Assembly: GCA_003342895.1 (NCBI GenBank)
Contig: PTFA01000415.1
Span: forward strand, 186,001-250,000
Direction of reading: 5' to 3'
Origin: Casuarius casuarius
Lineage: Eukaryota > Chordata > Aves > Casuariiformes > Casuariidae
Length of the DNA: 64,000 nucleotides
The notes below the pieces were generated by a model. The model worked only from the letters and a program-made list of their open reading frames with translations. It was not told where the DNA came from and did no database searches. A program made the translations under genes and the position numbers. Position 1 is the stretch's first letter. Each line of letters opens with the position of its first letter. Shown piece by piece: positions 48,838 through 61,160 of this stretch.

Positions 48838-51800
48838 TAAATTCTTCATATTCACATCAGCTATCCCCATTCTGCTAGTGAATGCTTCTCCTCTGAATTA
48901 TACACTTTGATGTTCATCTTGAGAAACTATCATTGTTCTAAATTACAAAAGCATTCCAGTATCTCTTTTTTACTTCTTGCTATTTGAACTGGATGCTTTG
49001 GGTGATGGGTTGGAAAGCCTTCTCCCACCTTAGATGCTGAAGTCTTATGTCTTTGCCTTGCAAAGCACTTATAGCACTTTACTAGGCAGTTGTTACATTA
49101 TGGTGACTTTTTTCTTGTCCACTTCTAATTCCCATGTATGGCACATCTGCCCTTTTCAGACTACCAGTTTCGTTCCACCATCTTTTAAAATAAAATGAAT
49201 AGTTAAGTTGTGAGGGCCTCCAGTCCACCGCATGAGACAAAGTAGCATAACACAGTGGCATATTTTCCCTCTGCTATCTGATGTGGGTTTGTAATTCTGC
49301 ATTACACAATATGGTAAATTATAGAAGCTGTAACTACATATTGCATGATCCTATGAAAAAATAGTTTCCTCATAGATTGTAGCACTTCCCAGGAATGGAT
49401 ACTCAGACATTATTTGCATTTCAGAAGATTTAAGCAGGCTCTGAGGGCAGAAGTAACCTACCTCAGATATTTATTTGCCAGGAAAAATAATACTGTTTCA
49501 CTTCTACAGTTTGTAATTATACATGATATCTGAATTAATTATATTGAAATAACTAACGATGTGGCATTATTTTACAGATTTTACATTAACTAAAATCAAT
49601 ATGCCCTAGATAAAAATTGCAAAAACTGGTTTTACTGAACACAGATTATATCTCCTTAGTCACTGTGAATTTCCCATGGAAGTGATGAGCTGGAAAGTGT
49701 ACAGCAAAATCATAGGCACTGCCACAAACCATTAACACTGTGTACATATGTGCCTTCATGGACTGCTAAATATATGACAAAGCTTTTAGCTGTTGACCGT
49801 TTTATGTAAAATAATTGGGTTTGCCAGAAAGTTGTTTTACAAACGGGAAAAAAAAGAAGAGTTCACACAAAAACCCTGATTTTAAAGTGCCGCTTTTGAA
49901 ACTACCAGGTATAATAGCAAATAAGGGAGATTTATTTTGTTTTTAATGATCTGGGAAGTTAGGCATTGGTTTGTATTTAAAAAGTATTTCTAATCTGAAA
50001 AGTGCCTACTGCAATGGTTGCCTTCATACCCAGGGCTCCCTTTTTCAAGCCTACTCATTTTCATTTCCTTCTCTGATAATGGAAATGAAGAACTGGTTCT
50101 TTGCTTTGTCAGTGCAGCAAAGCTAGAGCAGCTGGAAGAAAAGTGAATCGGAGTCTCCTTTGGCCTGTGCTCAAAGGCTTTTTGGTAGAAGATCAAGGTC
50201 TGAAGGGAGCCTTCATCTTCAGTGTTTTGGTTCTTCCTTGATATTCTTCAATTTTGTGGGGAACTGTAATAAACAGATGTGATTACAGTGATGACTCATG
50301 AGCACAACCTGCTTGAGACCGCGTCGAGTTGTAGGGCACAGATAAGGTCTGTCTTTGTTTGTTAAATGAAAAGTACTGCAAATAGAAGGAGGAACTTCGG
50401 TTCCAGCTTTGAATTTAAAACTTGCAAGAATGTGTTCTTTATGATGACAGGTATTTCTAGTCAAGTTTTTAGAATGTTGTCAGAAACTGGATAAAGTCCC
50501 GCAACTCCTCAGCAAAGTGGCAGTGTGTGTAGTTTTTCTGTATAACTAAGCATGTGTTGGAGACGAGCACTGGAAATGATAAAAGAAGTGTCATTCTGAT
50601 GGAATTTACCTCTAATTGTCAGCAACTGAAAATGCTGTATCATTCAGACCTAACCTTTCCACATCCTATCTGGGCATACCGTCTAATCTTAAACCAAGTT
50701 AGTCATTATATGTAGCAGGTGAGAGGATAATGTTAAACTCTAGATCAGGTTATTCTCTCCTCTTTCTAAACCTTTAATGCCTTCTTTCAGACAGAAATGC
50801 ATTTACTAAAATGATTTTGTCAGCTGTTTGGAATTGGAATCTGCAGCAGTGGGATGGAAAGTTTCTTTCTGCATATTTTATAGTCAAATTCATAAAAGAA
50901 GAACCAACCGTAACCATTACTTTTCTAATCCAAATGGATTGTACCCCGTGAGGAAGTGGAAGAGGTGTGTTGTGACCTCACTAAACCTACTTACTATTGC
51001 TGCCATCAGTTGCACATTTCTTAGCACCAGCTTCTTAATGACAGTATTTCATTAGCAACTTTCGTCTGTGGATCTTGAAGAGCTTTAGTTATTTAGTAAT
51101 AGTGTTACATTACATTAATGAGTTAAGCCTTATTGTATACATTTGTGAAAGACCCAAAACATTTTTAATCTTAGATGGGGAGAAAAAGAATCACAGAGAC
51201 TTTAAGGCTTGTCTTGTAAAGTGTGTGTGATAAACTCAAGTATGGGGGCTTCAGATGAGTGACCTGATTTTCATGAATGTTGAATATGTGAAATCTAAAT
51301 TGACCGTCTGGTATAACGAGCGTTAGAGAAGGCTGTGCTTTAATGGCAGACCGTGCTTCACTATCTTGTGAAAAAGGTCTTTCATTACCATTAAGACTCT
51401 TCTGCCACCTGATACATGATAGCACCAAAAAATTCAATAGAAATGTATATTTATAGAAGGCAATCTAGCAATGTTTGGGTGGAAAATCCAGTCTACCATG
51501 GTTCACATGAAATTGAATAGAGATAGGGAATAAATATTTTAAAAGTTAAAAAGGAGAAAGTACAGCTTTGCAACACTGGAAAAGACATTGCTGGAAAAGG
51601 ATGGACGAGAATGCTGGAATACTGCTGGAAAATAATGGAGTTCTGTGGTTCATCAAAGCCAAAATAGAAAAACTAAGAGAAGGCAGACATTGGCAGTGGT
51701 CTGTTGGAGTGATCTACTGCCGATCTGTCTCAGTTAAAATATAGGTGAATTTAGCTGAGGCTGTTCGACTAACATCTGCTTTAGAATAAAATCACTCCTA

Positions 51801-53180
51801 CCAGAGCTAATGAAAAAACCTCTCTGAAGTCGATGTGCTGTCTGTTTTATCTATGTTTTTTGCACAGGGTAAAGAGAAGGTTATGAAAATAAAGAAAAAC
51901 AGAATGACAGTCATCAAGAGGTCATTTAATGCCAATTAGAGAGGAAAACTGAGAGCCTGTAATGGCAGTAAGTGCAGGCAAATGCTCCTTCAGTTGTTTG
52001 GTATATTTTTACTCGTTGGACTCCAAAGTTCTGTGAGTAGATGGAGTAACTTAAAAATAGGAGTCATGTCTTTTACAATTAGCCTTGGATTCCTGAAGAG
52101 ATTTGCAGCTGGGCTATTTCAAGGAAGGAAGACCTTTAAGGATACCTAAAAACGTTTTTTTTCCCTTCTTCTGTAAAAGAAAGGGACTATAAATGCTTTA
52201 TTCCCGTAAGGTTGTGAAAATAGCAGATGACAGAGAATTATGGTCAGTAGTGACCCTAGCTTTTTGCACTTTTTTTTTTTTTAAACAAAATTTCATTTGC
52301 CTGTTCTTTTTTTCTCTTTTTAAAAGTGCACTCCATACTCAGGGCACCTTTAATAAGTTACTTATTTTGTGTGGTTTACTGGAGAAACTCACTTATTGCA
52401 TCTTGTGAGAGGCTTTTCAATAATACGTAATGAATTAGATAGAAGAAGGTTAACAAAACAGTATGTATCAGCACAGAAACCTTTTCCATTAAACACTAAC
52501 TGCATGAATTACCCACCTTGCTTTTCTGTTACAGATAAGAATAGATTCATTAAAGTAATTCTAAATATTTTATCACCTTTAATGTACTTGAATAGACAAC
52601 ACTTTGCAATACAGCCTCAGATATAACTCCTAAATGAGTTCTTTCCTTCATAAAATCACTCATTAATCTGTCTAGAAAAAGATACATGACTGTCTGCTCA
52701 ATATAAGCATTGTCAAACCTGTGATATGTTGTTTTATGTGTAATAAAACAAAGTAGCCTAAACTACATAGACATAAACATTAATGACACAAAATTATAAT
52801 TCCTGAAACTAACTGAGCATCTATCTTGTTCCATATGGAAAACTAGGAGTCTTGTTTTCCAAGGTGGTGAATATCTCTCAGCATTAAAATGAGTGTCAAT
52901 TGTGTGTGCTCATCACCCTTCTAAAATGACTGAAAAAAATAGAGGGCAGTTCTCCTCCCATGTAGTGTTTTGCCAGAACTCATCAAAGCCATTATGAATT
53001 TACTCTTAACTCCAAGGATATAATCGATTAGCTGTTCTCTTTGGAGTGACTAAAAGGGTATATAGATCATGGGTGCTACCTTGATAACTGAGAATTCTCT
53101 TCTTTCCCATAGGCTTTGTCACAGTGTGGCACCTTATGGGACAAATCACTCTTAACCTGCAGAAAAAGAGTGTTGTAATT
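48838..53180. other. AT-rich non-coding stretch
   Basis: No gene or repeat family was recognised. Four CTGGAA words occur within 55 bases at 51576-51630 without regular spacing, which looks like a decayed local duplication. A T run of about 14 lies near 52,269. The frames at 50219-50464, 51171-51437 and 52369-52626 (81-88 codons) lack any domain signal. Confidence 0.55.
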
Positions 53181-53282
53181 CTGTTTTCTAATGGAACTTG
53201 AGACTGAGGTGGCCAGAAGGGGTAAACATCTTCCTAAGTGTCACTTACTTCAGCTAGGAAGACTAGCAGTGGAGATTGCCTC
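53181..53282 (-). mobile_element. Probable MIR/CORE-SINE fragment
   Basis: This is the best SINE-like segment of the window. Read on the plus strand it follows the reverse complement of MIR: GAGACTGAGG, then GGCCAGAAGGGGTAAACATC, then CTTCCTAAGTGTCAC, then CAGCTAGGAAGACTAGCAG. These parallel the AAACTGAGG, AGAGAGGTTAAGTGACTTGC, CCAAGGTCAC and CAGCTAGTAAGTGGCAG boxes, in the right order and spacing. The copy is highly diverged and both ends are lost. MIR-like CORE-SINEs are relics in mammals and occur as deep fossils in other amniotes, so this does not settle the lineage. Confidence 0.5.
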
Positions 53283-56200
53283 ACATTAGTAGCACTTTAC
53301 ACTTCCTCTTTAACAGTCAAATATCCTTGGGGATTCATGAGATATGAATCTCAGTTGGCTCTGAATGTTATGAATCCATTTTTTTCAGGATTACTTTGGG
53401 TTTAATATGAGGGCCAAGAATTTATCTCATCTGTTGAAAGTATGACACTGATGAAAATGAGAGAGTTGGTCTGCTAAGGTATAGGTATGATCCTGCATCT
53501 TCATGATATCTGAATATTTCCAGTAGAAATTTGGAACTCTCCGCTGTGATGTGGATAAATACTAGCATTCCCCTTCCTTTATAGAAAGTGGCCAGTGGCA
53601 GGGGCAGTATAGGTGACTCAGAGCAGCAAACTGAACGAAGCCCTGAATTTTAGTCTTTTCCGTTTGATTTCTCTTATTTACACCTGACTGCAATCTTATT
53701 TGGAAAGTCTTTGGGGTCTCAGTGGGGTTTGGTTAAGCCTCTCAAACGTTTCTCGTCTACAAGATAACAAACCAATTCATTTAAAAAATTAATTTTGGGA
53801 GAAGATGGCTCTCCCTTGGTTTCATACACTTCTGAGTATAAATCTCTTCATCTTGAAGGAATAATCTAGTCAGGGGAGAATGCAGTCAAAGTGGTTAGGT
53901 CTAAATGTCAGAACACTACAAGTACCCAGTTTGTTTTGAAGGGCAGATAAATTAAGTTCCACTTTTCTTCATTTCCTATTCCTCCTCAATAAGCAGGACT
54001 GCTTTTTCTCAGTCAGTATACCCATCCATCTTCTGTTCTGCCTGCTTATGTTCACCTGATACCCAATTAACAAGATGCTCATTTTTCACACCTACAATAC
54101 CTTTATCCTTAGGGCAATGCAATGTAAATGTTAATCTGGTGCTTCCCCTAGGCAAAGCTGCCAGGTCAGTAAGAATCTAATAAATAACTGGCTGAGGTCA
54201 CAGATTGACTTGTTTGTCCACTGTGAAACCAGACAAAGGAAAGTAATGCACATTAAGAGCAAGGAAAACACCATTTTTATTATACAACTGGACAATTAAG
54301 TATTCCTTTGCATGGAGTATACAAATCAGCTTCACTGTGACACCAAGGTAGCTGAAATGGAGATGCAGCCCCAGCTTTTCTGTCATTTTCCACCATCTTC
54401 CTTACCACAAAGGGCTTGAATTTAGTTCAGCGCTTGGCTGTGCTAAGTCATAAACTTGATAATTGCACCATCTAATGGCCCTCTGGTACTTACTGGACAT
54501 TAGAATGTAAGAATATTACGTCTTAATTTGAACCATGTTCTTTTTAGCCTGTCAACTAAAAATATAACCAAGGTCAGCAGCTGCCAAGAAGCTGTAGGAA
54601 CTATGTGTTAGTAGTAAAGAACAGAGCAATCTCCATTTGAACCACTGTTTTTGAAAGCGTATGGGGTCACATCTGTCTCATGTGTTTGTGTGGTCCTTCA
54701 GTCAGCTCCACTAATCAGCTGGTCATACCTTCTACCCAGCAAATGGTGGCTGATTTCCAACAGAACATGGGAATGCCATAGGGAGAGAAATTTTGGAAGC
54801 CCTCTTTCAAAAGGCCGGTAGGAAGCCATCTTTTTTGGTGGTATGATTCTAAGTCTATGGTGTACATGGTGTAACAGAGAACTTTGCGAAGATCGAAGGT
54901 AGCTCAGGCATAATGGAAATATGCAAGACAGCAGCCAATTGAAAAAGCATCTCCCATTTCTGGAGAAGTGCTAGGCAGGCATATGAAGAAAGTCAGATGG
55001 ACAGATGGAGTGTGCTAGGGAGAAATAGCAATTTCCATGAGAAAAAATATTTCGCATCACCTTGGAAGAGCAGCTGAAAGTACAGAGTGCTACCCTATGA
55101 GTAGAGGTTGAGCTATCTGTAGGCTACTTGTGCAAGTAAAGAATGGACATTTTGCCTTCAGTTTCACATATTTGCCTCTCACTCATATGAAGCAACCTCT
55201 GTCTCTAGGGTGTTGTGGATAAAGAGGTAAACCTTAAAGTGCTACTGCAGAGAGCTTCCCCTTTATAGGCACTCCGTTCAGTATGTCTTTAGTGACACCT
55301 TATAAATCACTACTTGATATGAAGGGTAATGAAGGAAAGAAAAGTTTTCTCGTTTTATAGCAAAACATTTCCAAGTATTTAATGTTTCAGTGATGGGTCT
55401 TGGCCTTGGTATGAGGATTTTGCTCTGAGAGGTAGCACAGCTGGTACTGACTCTCTTGAGAAAGCTAAATAAGCTAGGTTGCATGTTGGTAATCCATGCA
55501 TGACCAAGAGAGCAGTAAAACTAGAAGTAGATCTGAAAGAAGACACTTGGATAGCTGCCCGCTGATCTTACAAGGGTATGGCTTGGTGGGTGGCATTCAG
55601 AGGATGGTGATCTGTGCAATATTCGTATAAGCAGGTTGCAGAGAATTAGTGAACAATTGCTGGAAGAGGAAGGATACTTAATCTTCATTTGGAAAAGGTT
55701 CTGTTGTTGTTTTACTCCAAGTTCATAACTTTCCATTTCTCTTTTTTGTATATAATTCTAGAGCAAGTGGATTTATCTGTTAATTCACATTGCATCTGTT
55801 CAGTTTTCCTATGTTGTTCAATAAGGGCTTGGGCTGGTATATTTATTTGTCTGTAGAGAAACACTGTATTGAAAACAGTCCTTTATGCTGGAATTAATGA
55901 CTTTACAGAAGGCTTACAAGTAAATTAAAAGACTGTGGTATACTTAAATGCAATGGTAATGGAACACATTAAATACAACGTTGTATGTTACATCACTACC
56001 TGATGCTCCCATAATAATGGCCAAAGGATCCAATATCTGTGTTTTGAAGGGGTAAAAATAGATATTCTTATGATAACCACTTTATAGACAGACACAGCTA
56101 AGTTCCACAAAAAATGCTTTCACATTCACACCATGTTCATCTATTCATATCTTTGTGGTAATAATACTTTTGTATTAAGTCAAAGTGGGAATGCAGTAAA

Positions 56201-57360
56201 GGGGGAAAAACTTGATGTCACTCAGAGTATGTAGCTGTGGTGTTTTAAGCATGAATGAGTTAGAACATTTTCAAAAGGATAGGAAGCTGGGAAAAATGAA
56301 TGTAAGAATAGGATTGCAGGGTGTGGAATAGAAGAACGTTTTACTTGCAGCACTTTGGCTACTTTAGAGTTTTCACAATGATATTAGAGAAATATTTTAG
56401 AATACTGTGAGAGAAGTAACACTTACTCCATTTGTATTACACCTGCTAGGCTGGTCCTAGAGTTTGTCTGGAGTGAAAGCTGCCCCAGAGAGCCTGTGAG
56501 TTCTTGCAAGGTCTCTGAATTGAGTCCTAGTTTAGCCAAGAGATCTAGCTCCTAGCAGGTTTGGTCAGGGTAGACTCAGATTTCCTGTAGGAACACTAGA
56601 AACGTCATCCTAATCTGGCAAGCAGCATAAATGCACAGCTGCTGTGGCCACATCTGTACACAGCAACCAAAATTAGCCTATTCTTTCTCTTGTATTAAAA
56701 AAACATGAGTAGGGATTCTAGTTGAGGTGATGAGAAAAAAATAATGCAGCTAATTCTGTGAGAATGTACTGCTCAAATTATATCAAAATCATTGATAAAA
56801 CCAGGGGTTTTATCCTTAGAACTTTGTTTCAGAAGAAAACCAGGAAAAACTTCTGGCAATTTCAGGATATTCCATTTTAAAACTTTTGATAGTTTCAGTA
56901 TGTCTTTTTTAGAACTATTTTTCATTTTCATTTTTTTAAGTTTTGTGTTATAATGCCAAGGAAAAAGAAAGTTTAAAAATGAAATATTTTTGGCAAAATC
57001 TTTTGTCTCCAGATAAATATTTTTCATTTATGTAGAATTTTGTCATCTTTTGATTTAGAATCAGAACAAACTCCTATTCTGAAATCACAGAATCTTAGTG
57101 AAGTGGAATTCTTTTTCTCCACAGAACTCTACATTTTAAAATTAAGCCTGATAAAAATCCTGGAAATAAGTAATATGAACAGCATTTAGGATACATCTCA
57201 ATGTGATTGTGAGAAAAAGAGGGATACTTCTCTGAAAAAAGACTGGAAAGTTGTCTGCTGTCAGCAGTTGAAATCTCCTCTTAACTAAAACTATGGGTTT
57301 GTTTTTTGTTTTGTTTTATCTTTATATTCACTTGGGACTCTTACCTTTTCTGGTTTATAT
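53283..57360. other. AT-rich non-coding stretch
   Basis: Unique-looking DNA with no gene. The piece 54,700-55,100 is somewhat purine-rich and could be a decayed repeat, but no family could be named. The piece 56,440-56,660 is slightly GC-richer, again without identity. Frames up to 84 codons (56773-57027 minus) are lysine- and phenylalanine-rich, as chance frames in A/T-rich DNA are. Confidence 0.5.
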
Positions 57361-57378
57361 ATAAATAAATAAATTGTT

Positions 57379-57402
57379 ATTATTTGCACATGTGCAAATA
57401 AT
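57379..57402. repeat. Perfect 24-bp palindrome
   Basis: The 12 bases ATTATTTGCACA at 57379-57390 are followed with no spacer by their exact reverse complement at 57391-57402. A partial copy of the core, TTGCACATGCAT, follows at 57405-57416. The site sits just after an AAAT-type microsatellite (57,359-57,374). A perfect dyad of this length without a loop is rare by chance in 64 kb and could serve as a binding site or extrude as a cruciform. Confidence 0.95.
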
Positions 57403-57416
57403 TGTTGCACATGCAT

Positions 57417-60184
57417 TTGACAGAAATGGTTGTTCCAGTGGCATGTTTAAGACTGTGAGTAGTCTTACTGTCTCAAATGAAACTTCATGTGCTGAAATTT
57501 AAGCATCGCCGTAGTGGGTTGTTGCATTTGTGCAACAGTGAGAAGATTCTTTTTCTCACAGACGCTAAGTAAGGGGAGCATGAACTCCTGCACCAGGAGC
57601 ATCTGTGTTCCCCAAATCCCCTTTTTCCATAGCCTTGTGTTGATAAGTCTGTGGAAATGAACTTACAAGTAATTTTGTGCTGGTTGAAATAAAATGGGAT
57701 GAAATGTGTTTTTTTCCACATCTTTCATTTTTTATTCAGACTTTTAATATTGGACAAAAGAAACCTCCAGAGTTCATTATAGTATCTTTGTAAAGGAGGA
57801 GGTGGCTTGAAGGGGACAGGTGAACTGTGTCTGACACAGCGATTGTATTCGCTGCTGTGGGAATATTTTGCTTCTGAATTGAATATGTACTTGAATAAAT
57901 TCAAGTAAGAGGGATCCATGGAGAGCCTTGAAGTTGTAGTCTGGGCATTTTCAGGAAAATACAACAATTGTTTACTCCTTCATCTCCCCTTGCTCAGATG
58001 ACTGTTGTGATAAAACATCTGTAATATCTCAATATCTTGTTCTCTTAAAGACTTGCGTGCTGTAGTTGTTGTGTGAAGTACAATATTGTGCTCTGCCTTT
58101 CTTATCTACCACCCCAGTTGCCAAGAGAAGACAAAACAAATCTGCTCTTCAGACAGATTTGGTCAGATACTGACCTCAGTGATGTTTTCAGCCAGGTTAC
58201 CTTAGACTATAAATATATTATCAAAAATCACTCCTGGTGTTTAATTGTTCAAAAAGACCTTTGCAGTTATAGATATGTTCATATATCTGAATTGCTGGAA
58301 AGCAGGGGATACATGTGGTGTAAATGTAGAGTAACTCTTTGCCTGAAGTGTGTGTTGACTAAATGTAAAGTAAGTGGGGTATTATTGCCCCCCTGGGTTT
58401 TCAGGATTTTTCTTTTATTTTGATATCAGAAAAAGGATTTAATTAGTTTAAATCTTATTTCTTGTTGTTTTCTTTTTCTTTTCCAGAAACCTTAGATTAA
58501 TTTAATTTAGGAAAGAAAAAAAGAAAAAAAACTTTGACAAATACATAATAGGGATTAAAACATGCTTCTGTCTTTTGTGTCTAGGTGAAAGATTTAGTTG
58601 CTTATGTACCATTCAGTCAATCATTTTGCTTGGTGAGTCACTTTTCAAGCTTCAGATCTTAAAATATTTTTTAAAAAATTAAACATATGGTTGTTCAGGT
58701 AATTTTGATGGATTTTTTTTAGGTTTCTTTCAATCTTACATCTGAACTGAAAACTTATCAAATGGGAGCAAATTTGAATTGCTTTGATCTATATTTTTTT
58801 TTACTGTAACAAAAGTAGAAAATAAAAATCATCCAACTAAAAACATTCCCTTGCACCTGTAACTAGGGCAGGACAGCAGCACAAGTTTCTCTTCTTAGGA
58901 CTACACTCTCTTTCTAAATATTTACATAGTTTGTGCAGGAATTAGTAGCTCCCAAGAAGAGTAACTTAACTTCTCATACCCCATAACGTAACAATTAAAA
59001 GACCTGCCTGAGAGGTGAAAGAGCTGATCTAAATCAGTCGTTTGGTCCAAGGAGATGGTAGAGTAGGAGGTGATGGCAACAGTCAGTATCAGCCTCGAGG
59101 TGGCATTAATGCAGGAGTCTCTGGAGCAGCAGCTATCAAGCACTTGGTGCAGTTTATGTAGTGGTCACTCTTCCACAGACTCAATAAATGTGAACAAGGC
59201 AAGTGATGCATATCAGTAAAGTAGATCGAAGTGTATTTTATAGTCTGTAGCAAGCCATAGAAGACATTCCAGTTTTAAAGGATTGCTTGAGGAAAGAGTC
59301 CAAACTGCACCCTTTTTTCCTTGGCTGTGTTTCTTACAGTCACAACTAGAAGTTATTACTGAAGAAGATACAGCTAGAAGTTATTACCGCCAGAAGTACT
59401 ACTGAAATTACTTCTAGGGAATACTCCTGCCGTTGTTTCCCATAGCAGCTGGCTTCTGCCTTGTTTGCAATAAAAAGCAGCTCTAATGCGCTGGGGAGAC
59501 AAAGCCATTAACTGTTATGAACAGCAGCAACTTGCCTCACAGTTTATTACGAGAATTAGCTCAAATGTTTATCTGCAAAATTAACAAAAGCAAATGCAAA
59601 ATTATTCCAAAATTAGAACTTTTTGTGGCTAATTAACACATTGATTCATTATTTCCTGCAAAGGTTAGGCATATAATAGCTAGTCTAGAGCATATAGGCT
59701 AGATGTTCACGCTGTTTACTCTTAGGATATGTAGTTTATTACATGGGTCAAATGTCATTGTTTTCATTTTCTGATTGGAGTATTGTTAATATATAGAATG
59801 TGTTTTTACTCAGTTAAAAATGTAAGATTTAAATATTAATTTATGCTCAAAAGTGCCAAAGTATAAGGGACTTAAAATTTACACACACATTCAGTGGATT
59901 TCTGAGTGTGGAGGAGTCTGTGCAGCCTTTTCTTGACACTTGAAGTCTGCTAGAGACAAACATGTGAACTGCAGCTTTAAGGTGATAGACACAGAAAGAA
60001 AATTAACCATTGAGCTATGAAGCAGTTGAGACAAAAAAGGGAACATCAATGTTGACTTTTAAGGTGACTAGTCTAAACCAGCAAGCACGATCTGCTGGAG
60101 ACTAATGATGATTGCATAAAATTAGGCCAGACAAGTGAGGATATATCTGAATGGGCAATCAGTTAGACACGGAGCCCAATATAA
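57417..60184. other. AT-rich non-coding stretch with a small repeat knot
   Basis: CTAGAAGTTATTAC occurs at 59346-59359 and 59374-59387, and the inverted ACTTCTAG follows at 59410-59417, so the second copy could pair with it. No gene was found. The 116-codon frame at 58073-58423 includes the low-complexity tail of an AT-rich region and shows no domain. Nothing else was recognised. Confidence 0.5.
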
Positions 60185-60500
60185 GCACAAGTTGGAGCAG
60201 GTCAAGTTTGGAGAAGTTCCTTCAGCAGCTCCAAAGGAGATCGATCAGTGGACTGTCCACTGATGAGAGTGAGGACAACCCTACTTTTGTGGGTCCTCTA
60301 CCTCCACGACATGCCGAAGGCTGCTAAACTGCATGTGTGGTCCCTGGTCTGGGTCAGGAGGAGCTCCCCCCGGATCAGGGACAGTTTCTACCACCCCCAG
60401 CATGCCAGGTGGTGCAAGGGAGCATGATGTCCTGGGTGCTGCCACGCTGAGCTGATGGCAGCTGGAAAGGTCCTGTAGTAATGCAGTCAGTCAGTGTGTG
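60185..60500. other. GC-rich block of unknown identity, likely old transposon
   Basis: An island of ordinary GC content in AT-rich DNA, with words such as GAGGAGCTCCCCCCGGATC near 60,358. It contains the dyad ATCAGTGGAC (60244-60253) and GTCCACTGAT (60255-60264) around a single T. Every frame is interrupted. The block most resembles a degraded LTR or other transposable element by texture, but I could not name a family or find terminal repeats. A decayed processed pseudogene is the alternative. Confidence 0.3.
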
Positions 60501-61073
60501 GATGAGCTAATGTGGTTTGTGTGTGCTGTCTTTGTAAGTGTTAGGTTAGATTATTTTTTGTATAAGTGATGCATAAATAATGGGATTAACAATAATAGCT
60601 GGAATATTGTAGGATGAAGGATAGTGTAACTCAGTATTCCTTTTGTCTCTCTCAGCAAATTGATCTTTTAAATTCCAGAGCTTAGTTGCCCTGTGATGCT
60701 GAGTGTGCAGATAAAGAATATTATGATTGTATTTGTTATGAAAAGCATCAGAGTCAGTATTTGTATTTGCAAAATAATTTTCATATTAGCTGAGCCTGCT
60801 TTATGCATTCTAAAGAAATTTTTACAAATAATTTTGTCTGTATAACAGGAAAAGCAAGGATTGATGTGTCCGAAGATTCAAAGCATAATTTACAAGGAAA
60901 TCTTTGGAGGATATTTTAAGAGGCAAATTGAGAGTTAGTTAAAAAGCTGCCTATAAAGCAATAATCTGTTTCTGCAAAAAAAGAGTTGAGGTTTCAAAAT
61001 TTAGTGAAATGTCTTGGAATGAAAATGAGAGAGACTGTATCTGATGAATTGCCAAATAATTAGGACCCTCACT
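60501..61073. other. AT-rich non-coding stretch, nothing identified
   Basis: Plain sequence between the GC-rich block and the next SINE-like segment. It could contain the AT-rich 3' part of the same unidentified element, since the composition changes gradually, but no boundary can be drawn. Confidence 0.45.
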
Positions 61074-61160
61074 GGGTGCCTGGGGAACTTAGTTCGAAGT
61101 TTTTGCTCTGCTCGATTGAGAAGAGGGACTTAACCACTTGTCTCCATGGCTTCCTTAAAT
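61074..61160 (+). mobile_element. Possible old MIR/CORE-SINE fragment
   Basis: In order there are GGTGCCTGGGGAAC, AGTTCGAAG, TTTGCTCTGC, GGGACTTAACCACTTG and CATGGCTTCCTT. They parallel the MIR words around TTCGAATCC, GGCTCTGCC, GTCACTTAACC and CAGTTTCCTC, with the central GTGTGACCTTGGG box missing. The missing box makes this weaker than the 53.2-kb fragment. Confidence 0.3.

Noticed and set aside
57081..57110. CACAGAATCTTAG, resembling the terminal short repeats of reverse-oriented CR1
   Set aside because: Only one imperfect unit is present, and the conserved CR1 tail expected next to it is missing.
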